NCBI GenBank assembly: GCA_016211105.1
Contig: JACQSX010000020.1
Span: forward strand, 1 to 64,000
Origin: Acidobacteriota bacterium
GTDB taxonomy: Bacteria; Acidobacteriota; UBA6911; JACQSX01
Reading direction: 5' to 3'
DNA length: 64,000 nucleotides
Shown here: in pieces, positions 1 to 8,150 of the stretch
Layout: each line of letters opens with the position of its first letter
Position numbering within the stretch: position 1 is the stretch's first letter
The notes under the pieces: model-generated
The model's input: only the letters and a program-made list of their open reading frames with translations
Databases searched by the model: none
What the model was told of the DNA's origin: nothing
Program-made: the position numbers and the translations under genes

Positions 1-62
1 ACAGGTAGAATTCCACTCTCTTCTGCAGATTTTGGTAAAGCGGCATCTGAAGATCTTTAAGA

Positions 63-139
63 GGGGTCGTAGTTCAGTTGGTTAGAACGCCTGCCTGTCA
101 CGCAGGAGGTCGCGAGTTCGAGTCTCGTCGGCCCCGCCA
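63..139 (+). tRNA. tRNA-Asp (anticodon GTC), CCA encoded
   Basis: A full cloverleaf is visible. The acceptor stem GGGGTCG pairs with CGGCCCC (129-135, one G-U pair), the D arm is normal, the anticodon stem CCTGC/GCAGG holds loop CTGTCAC with anticodon GTC at 97-99, and the T arm contains TTCGAGT. The discriminator is G136 and CCA is encoded at 137-139. Anticodon GTC reads Asp codons. The last 11 bases of this gene (129-139) recur exactly at 2376-2386. Confidence 0.97.
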
Positions 140-649
140 TTATTTCCAATTACTTCCCGCGGATCCCGCATTTTCATTCTTCATCGACGTTACTCGGTTC
201 TCGGCCTGAACTCCGCTTCCGTTCTCATTACGGCCGATGCGGGTCTTGCAAGGGCAGCGGCTTCTCAAGGCGTGCGTGTCTGGAATTGCCGAACCGATCC
301 GTTACCGGCGTGGGCGGTCTAACAGGACGACCTCTCGCATTTAGGCGCCTTCCTCCAATGCCAGTTGCGACTCGCCAGCCGCCTCTTTCTTTTGCCCACA
401 CGTCCGTGAGGAAGAACGTCCTGGGGAACGACCCCCGTGCAGGCTGTGCGGGTAGCACGAGGCCGGCGCGTCACGCGGTACGCCCCATAATAGAGAAGTC
501 ATCCGCCAGTATTCTCCAGGAGCGGGTCAGTTCCAGCCGCAACCGAATCAATCCCCGCGGCGTGAAGCGAAAGATGAGCAACTACCACCTGCGGCCTCAC
601 CAACCGGGACGCACACACTGGATCAATTTCTCCAAACACCTCTGGATTA
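140..649. other. gene-poor stretch, possible SnoaL/DUF4440 relic
   Basis: No intact gene is supported here. On the minus strand at about 357-416 a short frame reads FFLTDVWAKERGGWRVATG, which resembles the C-terminal strands of SnoaL/DUF4440-type proteins (typical pattern TDVWVKRDGRWQLV). Nothing recognisable flanks it, so it is at most a fragment of a dead gene. The remainder shows no motif, repeat or RNA that I can support. The decay fits the state of the neighbouring glycosyltransferase relic. Confidence 0.3.
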
Positions 650-894
650 TTAAGTGAACAGTATTGAGTTTAGCCACAGCATCGCTCGCACGCTGGCGGA
701 TTCGTAATACGCGGGAGCGAGAATGGATACGGAGGGAAGCAGAGGGGCCTGGAAAGTGTTTCCACTTCCGCTGCGCCCAATCGCTGCGTGTTCCGGAGCG
801 CAAAGTAACCAAGCACCATCAGCACGAAATAGATCGAGTGGATGGCAGCGGCAGAGAGAATGATGAAATACTCGCTGTAGAGCGCTACCTCCAT
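650..894 (-). pseudogene. glycosyltransferase family 2 relic (N-terminal part, frameshifted)
   Basis: The minus-strand frame from 894 begins with a signal-anchor-like hydrophobic segment (EYFIILSAAAIHSIYFVLMV) followed by LGYFALRNTQ, as in membrane-bound GT2 enzymes. After a frameshift near 745-760 the next frame continues as LPSVSILAPAYYESASVRAM, which matches the GT2 nucleotide-binding strand (typically PxVSILAPAYNEE.S). It then stops at 652-650. The catalytic domain is missing altogether. What is seen is the two halves in different frames. The GT2 identity comes from family knowledge, and loss of function is inferred from the frameshift and truncation. Confidence 0.6.
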
Positions 895-1244
895 TTTTCT
901 GAGAATGGATAGAGGCCTCCATTTTTGGTACTATCGTCTTCGACCCTTCAATTTCATGAGGTAGTTTTTGGCAATGCTCCTGATTTTCAAGGGAAACGGT
1001 TGAGGATCAACCGGACGTATTCAAATGGGGGATAAGAAGTCCAACCCGTCCCAAATTAAGAAGGAGAACGTGGACTACGTCGAGCAACTCCTGAAAATCA
1101 TAGCAGTTTAACCGGGATTCCACGACGCTCCCTGCAAGGCCGGGCCGGGCCCGTCGGATCCGAATGACACAGATGGACCACCTTCAGGGCCTGGACCAGA
1201 TTTTGGGCCAAGGGGGAGAGCAAGCCCGGCGATGGTAGGCTGGC
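895..1244. other. intergenic region before the desaturase
   Basis: No supported gene. A 28-codon frame at 1025-1111 (starts MGDKKSNPSQIKKEN) has no Shine-Dalgarno sequence and no recognisable homology, so I do not call it. The part just before 1245 is GC-rich and carries no clear promoter. Confidence 0.4.
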
Positions 1245-2144
1245 ATGAGCCAAACAATATCTCGAGAGATTCATCCCTGGGAACAGCCCTTCTGGAAGCC
1301 TGTGCCTGGCAAAGAGGGTGTTCTCTTCTATCTTGTTGCCATACACGCACTGGCTATCGTCGGACTGATTCTGTTTCCGTTGCCCGGCCTGCCGGTTTTT
1401 GGGATGGCTCTCCTCTTTACCGCTCTCGGGGGGTTAGGCACGACGGTTTGTTACCACCGGATGTTGGCGCACCGCACTCTCAAGCTGAACCATTTCACTG
1501 AACACCTGCTGATCTTCTGGGCCATGTTCAACGGCTCCGGAGCTCCGACCAGTTGGGTCGCTTACCACCGCCTTCATCACTCGCACGCCGATACAGTGGC
1601 CGATATCTCCAGTCCCCAGCAAGGAGGCTTCTGGTGGGCGCACCTGCGATGGCTCTACCAGTCTGCTCCGGCAGATCCGGCAAAGTGGTGTCGGGAGCTG
1701 AATCATGGGGCGTACAAGGTTTGGATGTACGCGCAAGTTCCGCTGATTTTGCTGTCTCTGTTCTGTGGCCTCGCGCTCGGCTGGCAGGGCTTCTTCTGGT
1801 TGGGCGCAATTCGTCTGGTCTATTCGCTGCACATGCAGTGCTTCGTCAATAGCCTCACGCACCTCGGTCACTCCGACCAAGGAGACTTCAGCAGGAACGT
1901 CTGGTGGCTGGGACCGTTGCAATTGACGGCCTGGGGAGAAAACTGGCACAAGAACCACCACTCCAACCCCGGCTCAGCGCGCCTCGGACTGCGCTGGTGG
2001 CAGACGGACGTCGGTTGGTACTTCATCTATGCCCTGGAAGCGGTCGGCCTCGCCACCCACGTAAAACGACCCACTCCAAGACTGCACTCACCTCTGGACT
2101 CATCCCGGAAAGGTGAGCAGAAGTGCACCGACCCCTCCCCATGA
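1245..2144 (+). CDS. acyl-CoA/acyl-lipid delta-9-type fatty acid desaturase
   Basis: A 299-residue membrane di-iron desaturase that would introduce a double bond into fatty acyl chains, modulating membrane fluidity. The three histidine boxes of the family are all present: HRMLAH (71-76), HRLHH (108-112) and HKNHH (235-239). Two hydrophobic pairs lie around 26-65 and 86-100, and around 160-200, as expected for the four-helix topology. The extra histidines in NSLTHLGH (about 202-209) are also typical of the family. The gene stands alone between decayed sequence and a damaged tRNA. No partner ferredoxin or regulator is adjacent. Family assignment is secure; substrate and position specificity cannot be read from the sequence. 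Confidence 0.93.
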   Translation: MSQTISREIHPWEQPFWKPVPGKEGVLFYLVAIHALAIVGLILFPLPGLPVFGMALLFTALGGLGTTVCYHRMLAHRTLKLNHFTEHLLIFWAMFNGSGAPTSWVAYHRLHHSHADTVADISSPQQGGFWWAHLRWLYQSAPADPAKWCRELNHGAYKVWMYAQVPLILLSLFCGLALGWQGFFWLGAIRLVYSLHMQCFVNSLTHLGHSDQGDFSRNVWWLGPLQLTAWGENWHKNHHSNPGSARLGLRWWQTDVGWYFIYALEAVGLATHVKRPTPRLHSPLDSSRKGEQKCTDPSP

Positions 2145-2302
2145 TAAGCCCTTGGGCCAGATACTCTTCTTGTAAACCCGGTGCGCTGTTCTGATAAGCT
2201 CGTACTGATCCATCCCAATCATCCTTTCTCCTCTGCGTCTGCCTTGTGGCCAAACAAAGCAAACTAACAGAGGTCGATTGGGGTGGGTCACTTTTACATT
2301 AT

Positions 2303-2376
2303 CGAAATCAGGCGGGCTCGAACCACCGACCTCCTGCTTGTAAGGCAGGCGCTCTAACCAACTGAGCTAAGCGCCC
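2303..2376 (-). tRNA. tRNA-Val (TAC)-like gene with non-pairing acceptor stem, probable pseudo-tRNA
   Basis: On the minus strand the D arm (GCTC/GAGC), the anticodon arm (CCTGC-CTTACAA-GCAGG, anticodon TAC) and the T arm (GGTGG-TTCGAGC-CCGCC) are all intact. The 5' acceptor strand GGGCGCT faces TGATTTC, giving only two Watson-Crick and two wobble pairs. No CCA follows. A normal Val tRNA would have AGCGCCC there, so the 3' end looks replaced. An 11-bp copy of the tRNA-Asp 3' end (2376-2386) abuts its 5' end. It is likely inactive, but editing or tolerance of a weak stem cannot be excluded. Confidence 0.7.
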
Positions 2377-2386
2377 GGCCCCGCCA
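2376..2386. repeat. 11-bp copy of the tRNA-Asp 3' terminus
   Basis: CGGCCCCGCCA here is identical to 129-139, the acceptor end plus CCA of tRNA-Asp, in the same orientation. Such duplications flank elements integrated at tRNA genes, but 11 bp is short, no integrase lies between, and chance or tRNA recombination remain possible. Confidence 0.4.
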
Positions 2387-2422
2387 ATACCATATCGGTT
2401 CTCCCACGTTGAATTCCGGACC

Positions 2423-3181
2423 TCAGTTCTGCGACCTCAGATGTAGCCGGACGAAGTACTCCTGATTTCCCTCGGCTCCTTTCAGCGGACTCGGGAAAAT
2501 CTCCGAATCGGCAAAACCGAGATCCTCAGCCGCCTGGATTACTTTTTGAACCGCCTTTTCCCCTTCTTTCACATCCCGAACCAAACCTCCCGGAGCAATA
2601 CGGTCGGCGGATAATTCAAACTGTGGCTTCACCAGCAACAACAAAGTGCCATCGGGATCTGCCCTTTTCTGAAAGACGCCGGCAATGGCCGGCAGAACCA
2701 ACCGCAGCGAGATAAAGGAAAGATCGACGGTCATCAAGAAGAACGGTTCAGCGATGTCTTCGGGCTGCAGATAGCGTACGTTGGCGCGATCGCGCAGCTC
2801 CACACGAGGATCGGTCGCCAAACTCCAAGCAATCTGGCCGCGCCCGACGTCAAAGGCGTACACGCGGACCGCCCCATTTTGAAGCAGGCAGTCTACAAAG
2901 CCGCCCGTGGATGTCCCCAGATCGACGCAAACCCGGCCGCGCGCATGAATTTGGAAGCGTTCCAAGGCGCTTTGGAGCTTCGCGCCTCCTCGGCTCACAA
3001 AACGGGGCGGCCTGCGCACTTCGATTACGGAGGTGAAGGACACCGGCGCCCCCGCCTTTTCAATTTTTTGAGAATCAACGAAAACGCGCCCGGCAAGAAT
3101 TAGGGAATCGGCTTCTTGACGATTTTCAGCAAGTCCCCTTTCGACAAGTACTTCATCGAGTCGAGCTTTTGATCTCTGCAT
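2423..3181 (-). CDS. tlyA: TlyA-family rRNA 2'-O-ribose methyltransferase
   Basis: A 252-residue protein with an N-terminal S4 RNA-binding domain (about 4-65; RLDEVLVERGL at 7-17) and a FtsJ/RrmJ-like methyltransferase domain. The SAM-binding loop is VDLGTSTGGF (86-95). Candidate catalytic residues are K68 (RGGAKL), D153 (VDLSF), K185 (LVKPQFE) and E241 (GNQEYF). Family members 2'-O-methylate cytidines in 16S and/or 23S rRNA. It is the last gene of the xseA-xseB-ispA-dxs run, as in many bacteria. Its first 82 bases lie inside the 3' end of dxs in another frame. The S4 domain begins right at residue 4, so a later start would damage it and the long overlap is probably real. Confidence 0.92.
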   Translation of the reverse strand: MQRSKARLDEVLVERGLAENRQEADSLILAGRVFVDSQKIEKAGAPVSFTSVIEVRRPPRFVSRGGAKLQSALERFQIHARGRVCVDLGTSTGGFVDCLLQNGAVRVYAFDVGRGQIAWSLATDPRVELRDRANVRYLQPEDIAEPFFLMTVDLSFISLRLVLPAIAGVFQKRADPDGTLLLLVKPQFELSADRIAPGGLVRDVKEGEKAVQKVIQAAEDLGFADSEIFPSPLKGAEGNQEYFVRLHLRSQN

Positions 3182-5073
3182 TCATCAAGAAATGTCTTCA
3201 CCCTTTGACAAATCCCGTCCGCATCCAGTCCATACTTGGCATACAGCAGATCGGGTGGACCATGCGGGATGACGCGGTCCGGAACGGCGATGCGCAGTAC
3301 CTTAATGTCGAACCATCGGCGGTCCACCAACAACTCTAAAACGGCGCTGGCAAATCCCCCATGCTCACTATGGTCTTCCAGGGTGACAAGAAGCCCCGTG
3401 CGCGCCGCCGCCGACAGGATCAGCGCCTCATCCAAGGGTTTCACAAATCGAGCATTGATCACCCCCGCCTGGATGCCGGCCTTTTGTAACATTTCGGCCG
3501 CCTTCAGTGCCGGATAAACCATGCTTCCAACGGCCACCAGCGCGAGGTCTCTCCCTTCCCGCAACTGTTCGCCCTTTCCAAGCTCGAGCGTATGGATTTC
3601 TTCGTCCAGCGCCGCACCGTATCCCTGACCTCGGGGATAACGAACTGCCGCAGGATGTGGACACTCGATGCAAGTCTTGAGCATGTGCTGCAGTTCATTC
3701 TCATCCTTGGGAGCCATGATGTGCATGTGCGGCAGCGTGCGCAGATAGGCGAGGTCGTAAATTCCATGGTGCGTCGCTCCATCCTGGCCCACCAAACCAG
3801 CGCGATCCAGCGCAAAAGTCACCGGGATATCCATCAAGCAGACATCGTGCACAATCTGATCATAGGCACGCTGCAGGAAAGTGGAGTAGATTGCCGCCAC
3901 CGGCTTCAAACCCTCGAGCGCCAGTCCCGCGCAAAAAGTGACGCCGTGTTGCTCGGCAATCCCCACATCAAAACAGCGTTCCGGGAAGACCTCGGCAAAC
4001 TTATCCAAGCCCGTACCCCCGGGCATCGCTGCGGTGATCGCCACAATTCTCTCATCCTCGCGGGCAAGCTTGATCAACGCCTTGGCAAAAACGGACGTGT
4101 AATCCGGCGGCGCGGAAGATTTTTTCAGAAAGACCCCCTGCTCGATATCAAATGGGGACGACCCATGCCATTTGACCGGATGCTTCTCCGCCGGGGGATA
4201 GCCTTTGCCCTTGACGGTGACTGCGTGGATCAAAAAAGGGCCGCTTTGGCTCTTCACCTGTTCCAACGTGTCTACCAGCGCAATGACGTCGTGCCCGTTC
4301 ACCGGGCCCACGTACTGAAATCCCAACTCCTCCAGCAAAGTCCCGGGCACCAAAAAGGTCTTCATCACATCAGCCATCGTCCGAGTCAGGTGCAACATCT
4401 TGTCGCCCACCACGGGAATTGCCCCCAGAGCGTGCTCCACATCCTTCTTAAACTTGACGTAGACTTGACCGTGGATAATCCGATTTAAGTAGCCTTCAAG
4501 CGCGCCGACATTGGGAGAGATCGACATCTTGTTGTCATTGAGAACTACGATCAGGTCCTTTTTCAAATGCCCCGCCTGGTTGATCGCTTCCAGAGCCATG
4601 CCAGCCGTAAGACCGCCGTCACCAATGATGGCGACGACCTCAAAATTACGATGGGTCAAATCCCGAGCCGCAGCCATTCCCAAAGCTGCCGAGACGGACG
4701 TACCGGCGTGGCCCGCATTGATCACATCATAAGGACTTTCCTCCCGCCGTAAGAACCCGCTCAGCCCCTCATATTGCCGCAAGGTGTGAAATTTATCCCG
4801 CCGCCCGGTGATAATTTTGTGCGCGTATGCCTGATGTCCCACGTCCCAAATCAGTTTGTCTGCCGGCGTATCAAAAACGTAGTGGCAGGCCACCACCAAC
4901 TCGATTGCTCCCAGGCTGGACGCGAGGTGTCCCCCCATCTTCGACACCATGTAAATCAAATACTCGCGCAGCTCCTTACACACCACGGGCAGGTCTTCCT
5001 TGTTGATCTTCCGGAGGTCTTCAGGCGTATGGATCAAGGGCAGAAGTTTCATCTTTTGCATGGCGGCGCACAT
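3100..5073 (-). CDS. dxs: 1-deoxy-D-xylulose-5-phosphate synthase
   Basis: Condenses pyruvate and glyceraldehyde 3-phosphate to DXP, the first step of the MEP isoprenoid pathway and a precursor of thiamine and pyridoxal. The 657-residue protein has the usual transketolase-like order: a thiamine-diphosphate domain with GDGG (151-154) and NDN (179-181), a conserved H80 in VGHQAYAHK, a pyrimidine-binding domain with the catalytic Glu in IAEQHG (about 374), and a C-terminal domain. Possible starts are codon 1, Met5 or Met8; no strong Shine-Dalgarno decides. It lies 22 bp behind ispA, so precursor synthesis and prenyl chain elongation are co-expressed. The C-terminal tail of about 30 residues after FLDEC extends into tlyA. 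Confidence 0.97.
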   Translation of the reverse strand: MCAAMQKMKLLPLIHTPEDLRKINKEDLPVVCKELREYLIYMVSKMGGHLASSLGAIELVVACHYVFDTPADKLIWDVGHQAYAHKIITGRRDKFHTLRQYEGLSGFLRREESPYDVINAGHAGTSVSAALGMAAARDLTHRNFEVVAIIGDGGLTAGMALEAINQAGHLKKDLIVVLNDNKMSISPNVGALEGYLNRIIHGQVYVKFKKDVEHALGAIPVVGDKMLHLTRTMADVMKTFLVPGTLLEELGFQYVGPVNGHDVIALVDTLEQVKSQSGPFLIHAVTVKGKGYPPAEKHPVKWHGSSPFDIEQGVFLKKSSAPPDYTSVFAKALIKLAREDERIVAITAAMPGGTGLDKFAEVFPERCFDVGIAEQHGVTFCAGLALEGLKPVAAIYSTFLQRAYDQIVHDVCLMDIPVTFALDRAGLVGQDGATHHGIYDLAYLRTLPHMHIMAPKDENELQHMLKTCIECPHPAAVRYPRGQGYGAALDEEIHTLELGKGEQLREGRDLALVAVGSMVYPALKAAEMLQKAGIQAGVINARFVKPLDEALILSAAARTGLLVTLEDHSEHGGFASAVLELLVDRRWFDIKVLRIAVPDRVIPHGPPDLLYAKYGLDADGICQRVKTFLDECRDQKLDSMKYLSKGDLLKIVKKPIP

Positions 5074-5095
5074 TATAAGCGAACTTCGCCAATTC

Positions 5096-6034
5096 TCACG
5101 ATTTCCGGTGCACCAGGAAAAGGCACAGCTCTTTTAGTCTTGACGCATCAATCTTGGAGGCCTGACCTCCCGCACGGGTCATTTGTTCCAGCTCAGCGAT
5201 CGCCCCATGCGTCAACCGCTCCGCATATTGCTTCGACCCCGCCAGGCCCAGGGCAGACGGAAACGTATATTTTCTGGCGCCCCGATCCTTACCTGCGGTC
5301 TTTCCCAATTGAGAGGACGTGGCTTCGATATCCAGCACATCATCCACAATTTGGAAAACTAATCCGAGCTTGTCGCCGAGTCGGGAGAGCCTTTCCAGAG
5401 CCCCACCATCCGCTTCACCTAACAGTGCCCCTAGCAGTACGCTCGCGCGGATTAAAGCACCTGTCTTTGCCCTGTGCAACTGTTCCAGCTTGCTCTGATT
5501 CAACTGGGCGCCCTCATATTTTATATCCATCACTTGTCCGCCGATCATGCCATCGATCGTTCCAATGGCTGGAGCCAGAATCTGAACGGCGCGCACTACG
5601 AGCTCAGGCCTTACCTTGAGGTTGGCGAGCACCTGAAAGGCCAACGTAAGCAGAGCATCTCCGGCCAGGATGGCGGTTGCCTCTCCAAACTTGACGTGAC
5701 TGGTGGGCATGCCTCTGCGGAAGCGGTCGTTATCCATTGCCGGCAGATCGTCATGGATCAACGAGTAGGTGTGAATCATTTCCACCGCCGCACCGGCATC
5801 CAGCAAAACCTCGGAAGGTCCTCCAAACGCCTCTCCGGTCTCCAGCAGCAGCAAGGGCCGCACTCTCTTCCCCCCAGCAAAAATGCTGTAACGCATTGCT
5901 TCGTGAATCGATTCGGGATACTGGTCAGCCGGAGGGAGTAAGCGGGCAAGGGCTTGATTAATTCTGTCACGCTGGATGGCAAAGTGGGGGCTCAGGTTCA
6001 CTTCAGGCGTCGTTACGCGGTCGTTTGCCATCAT
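5096..6034 (-). CDS. ispA: (2E,6E)-farnesyl diphosphate synthase / short-chain prenyl transferase
   Basis: A 312-residue trans-prenyl transferase that extends dimethylallyl or geranyl diphosphate with IPP. GGKRVRP (54-60) binds substrate phosphate. The first aspartate-rich motif is DDLPAMDND (95-103), the DDxxxxD form typical of bacterial FPP synthases, and the second is DDVLD in the C-terminal half. GKTAGKD follows, as in IspA. The start overlaps the xseB stop by 4 bp (ATGA-type), implying translational coupling; Met2 is an equally possible start. Chain-length specificity (C15 or C20) cannot be fixed from sequence by eye. Confidence 0.95.
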   Translation of the reverse strand: MMANDRVTTPEVNLSPHFAIQRDRINQALARLLPPADQYPESIHEAMRYSIFAGGKRVRPLLLLETGEAFGGPSEVLLDAGAAVEMIHTYSLIHDDLPAMDNDRFRRGMPTSHVKFGEATAILAGDALLTLAFQVLANLKVRPELVVRAVQILAPAIGTIDGMIGGQVMDIKYEGAQLNQSKLEQLHRAKTGALIRASVLLGALLGEADGGALERLSRLGDKLGLVFQIVDDVLDIEATSSQLGKTAGKDRGARKYTFPSALGLAGSKQYAERLTHGAIAELEQMTRAGGQASKIDASRLKELCLFLVHRKS

Positions 6035-6270
6035 GACTGCCCGTCGACGGTAATCTGGAAAGGTTCTGCCTGCATCTCTCCCTTGTCACCTCGCATCAGG
6101 ATCTCCACCTTGCGCTCGGCCTCCGTCAACTTGGAGTTGCAGAACTTTGAGATTTCGACACCCTGTTCAAACAACTCGAGCGCTGTCTCTAACGGAAGAT
6201 CCCCCTTTTCCAGTCGCGCAACGATGTCTTCTAACGCTTTCAGCGCCTCTTCAAAATCTTTAAATTCCAT
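6031..6270 (-). CDS. xseB: exodeoxyribonuclease VII small subunit
   Basis: A 79-residue all-helical protein, normal length for XseB. It carries the family pattern FEEALKALEDIVARLEKGDL (5-24) followed by LPLETALELFEQGVEI. It forms an elongated complex with XseA that degrades single-stranded DNA from both ends in repair. The gene is 25 bp downstream of xseA and overlaps ispA by 4 bp. Highly charged C-terminal residues (EIMRG and beyond) are normal for the family. Confidence 0.95.
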   Translation of the reverse strand: MEFKDFEEALKALEDIVARLEKGDLPLETALELFEQGVEISKFCNSKLTEAERKVEILMRGDKGEMQAEPFQITVDGQS

Positions 6271-6295
6271 GGTTGGTCCTTCCCAAAATGGTCGA

Positions 6296-7648
6296 CTATG
6301 ATTTCAGTCCGTAAATGCGACAGGTCAATTCACCCTGATACACATGCACTCGAACATCCTCACCCACACGCACGTCGCGGACGGACTTTACAATCTGCCG
6401 ATTCTCCTTGCGAACAATCGCATAGCCTCGCTGCAGCACCGCCAGCGGGCTGTACGCGTGTAACTCGCCAGCCAGCATTTCAAATTTCTGACGCCTCGCC
6501 GCTAACAATTCACTCCCGGCCCGCCGCAGCGACTGTGCTTCCGATTGAAGTCTTTCTATGCTATGGTGCAGAATCCGGGAGAGGTCAATCCGGCGCAAGC
6601 GTTCATCCACTTTTTCATACCGATTCGTCTTTTCAACCAGACGCGTTCTCCAGGCCGCTTCCATGCGGAATGTGACTTCGTCCAAACGCTGAGAGATGAA
6701 AGTGAGGCGGCCTTCCGCTGACGCAAAAGCCTTGTGAGCGGCCAGGCGTTCCAGAGAGTTGCGCTTGCGCTCAATCAACAGCAGCAGTGACTGTCTTGCC
6801 CGATCCCGCAGACGCTCGACGCAGCGGCATAGTTCCTCCTGGGTGGTCGAAACAATTTCAGCCGCGGCTGAAGGCGTGGGAGCGCGCAGATCCGCGACAA
6901 AATCGCATATGGTGAAATCAATTTCGTGACCAACGGCGGAAATCACTGGAATACGAGATTCGGCGATTGCCCGCGCCAGGCCTTCATCGTTGAATGCCGC
7001 AAGATCTTCCAGGGACCCGCCACCCCGCGCAACCACGATCACGTCAACATCATCACGGCTGTTCAAGTAACGCACACCCTGGCCGATCTCCTGGGCAGCC
7101 ACGTCCCCTTGTACGCGCACCGGGTATATCAACACGTGAATGTGTTGACTACGCCGCTTCAAGACACGAAGGATATCCTGGATAGCGGCTCCCATCGGAG
7201 AAGTCACGACGCCGATCTTGCGTGGAAACGTTGGCAGTGACTTTTTGCGGTCCGGATCGAAAAGACCCTCGGCGCTCAATTTCCGCTTGAGTTGCTCAAA
7301 AGCGTACTGCAGCGTCCCGATACCAGCGGGCTCTATGTAATCGACCACCAACTGAAAATCCCCACGCGCCTCATACAGCGAGACACGACCGCGCACCAAC
7401 ACGCTGATACCGTCTTCTACACGGAATTTCAGGTTGCGGTTATGGATCCTAAAGCAAACTACTTTTACCTGTGAGTCGTGGTCTTTAAGCGTGAAGTAAA
7501 AGTGACCCGAATGCGGATGGCGAAAATTGGAAACCTCACCCCCGACCCAAACATCCAAAAAATGTCGCTCAAGCAAAGTTTTCGCTTCGAGAGCAAGTTC
7601 CGAAACGGTGTAAATCCTGCGTTCAGGAAAAAGATTCAAGTTTTGCAT
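6296..7648 (-). CDS. xseA: exodeoxyribonuclease VII large subunit
   Basis: A 450-residue catalytic subunit: N-terminal OB-fold for ssDNA binding (VSELALEAKTLLERHF, then VGGEVSNF), a central nuclease domain with GVVTSPMGAAIQDIL, VARGGGSLEDL and AVGHEIDFT, a long coiled-coil stretch, and a C-terminal part with LQRGYAIV. I prefer the ATG at 7648 (MQNLNLF), which follows GGTGG by six bases, over the in-frame GTG at 7657. It is the first gene of the xseA-xseB-ispA-dxs-tlyA run. Its upstream region is occupied by a dispersed structured repeat (7655-7825), so the promoter must lie within or beyond that element. Confidence 0.95.
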   Translation of the reverse strand: MQNLNLFPERRIYTVSELALEAKTLLERHFLDVWVGGEVSNFRHPHSGHFYFTLKDHDSQVKVVCFRIHNRNLKFRVEDGISVLVRGRVSLYEARGDFQLVVDYIEPAGIGTLQYAFEQLKRKLSAEGLFDPDRKKSLPTFPRKIGVVTSPMGAAIQDILRVLKRRSQHIHVLIYPVRVQGDVAAQEIGQGVRYLNSRDDVDVIVVARGGGSLEDLAAFNDEGLARAIAESRIPVISAVGHEIDFTICDFVADLRAPTPSAAAEIVSTTQEELCRCVERLRDRARQSLLLLIERKRNSLERLAAHKAFASAEGRLTFISQRLDEVTFRMEAAWRTRLVEKTNRYEKVDERLRRIDLSRILHHSIERLQSEAQSLRRAGSELLAARRQKFEMLAGELHAYSPLAVLQRGYAIVRKENRQIVKSVRDVRVGEDVRVHVYQGELTCRIYGLKS

Positions 7649-7654
7649 CGAATC

Positions 7655-7825
7655 CACCGCTTAGCGCGGCGACCTCCTTACCCTCCAGGCTGATGGGGGT
7701 TGCGGGCGATCTCGGCGTCGCTCGTTGTCGCCGATGTCCCCTGCATCGCCTCCTCCTCGCTCCTGGATCTTGCCTGGCAAGCCTCATCAGCAAACGTTAC
7801 CGTATTTATAAATCGAGGTACTAAG
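7655..7825 (-). repeat. dispersed structured repeat, copy A (upstream of xseA)
   Basis: Read on the minus strand it starts with the box CTTAGTACCTCGATT (7825-7811), then GGTAACGTTTGCTGATG, and ends with CCATCAGCCTGGAGGGTAAG. GCTGATG and CATCAGC can close a long stem. Inside, GGCGAT/ATCGCC and CGATG/CATCG can form nested hairpins. It matches copy B at 40470-40629 over its whole length with many scattered substitutions. It could be a MITE/REP-like mobile repeat or a structured 5' leader of xseA; the presence of other copies away from gene starts favours a repeat family. Confidence 0.7.
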
Positions 7826-8150
7826 GCTCCGCGCAGATCATAAAGAAGACAAATTGCCGGATTTGGGAACCGTGGTTGGGGCGTTACCAATATCCCCGCC
7901 TCAAGAATGAATCTCCCGCCGGTAGCACGCGCCCCATTGGCGATAGGCCGATCGTTCAGCGCAAAAACATTTAACATTCTACCACGACCCTCTTGAGTGG
8001 GGGTGTGGAATGCGCGACGACGAGTGTGGAGTGCAAAGTGCGGAATGCAAACCCCGATGGATGCAATACTGCCACGCCACAACGATTTTAGTCATGCGGT
8101 TTCCACGATTCGCATTCCGCAGATCAAAAATCCGCAATGCCCGGAAACCT
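7826..8150. other. intergenic region with degenerate spacer tract
   Basis: No supported gene. A minus-strand frame continues from the repeat through 8082 but has no recognisable domain. At 8015-8055 and 8100-8140 there are short degenerate repeats ('gagtgtggagtgc', 'aaaatccgcaatgcc') like those in other spacers of this window. Confidence 0.4.

Noticed and set aside
1025-1111. 28-codon frame starting MGDKKSNPSQIKKEN
   Set aside because: No ribosome binding site, no motif and no neighbours that support it.
140-2375. Integrated genomic island between two tRNA genes
   Set aside because: No integrase, and the flanking repeat is only 11 bp. Kept as an observation about the tRNA genes only.
7678-8082. 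134-codon minus-strand frame ending AEIARNPHQPGG
   Set aside because: Its 3' part lies in the dispersed repeat. A similar peptide can be read in copy B (VEIAHNPYQPRG), but copy C does not keep the frame, so the likeness is due to shared DNA.
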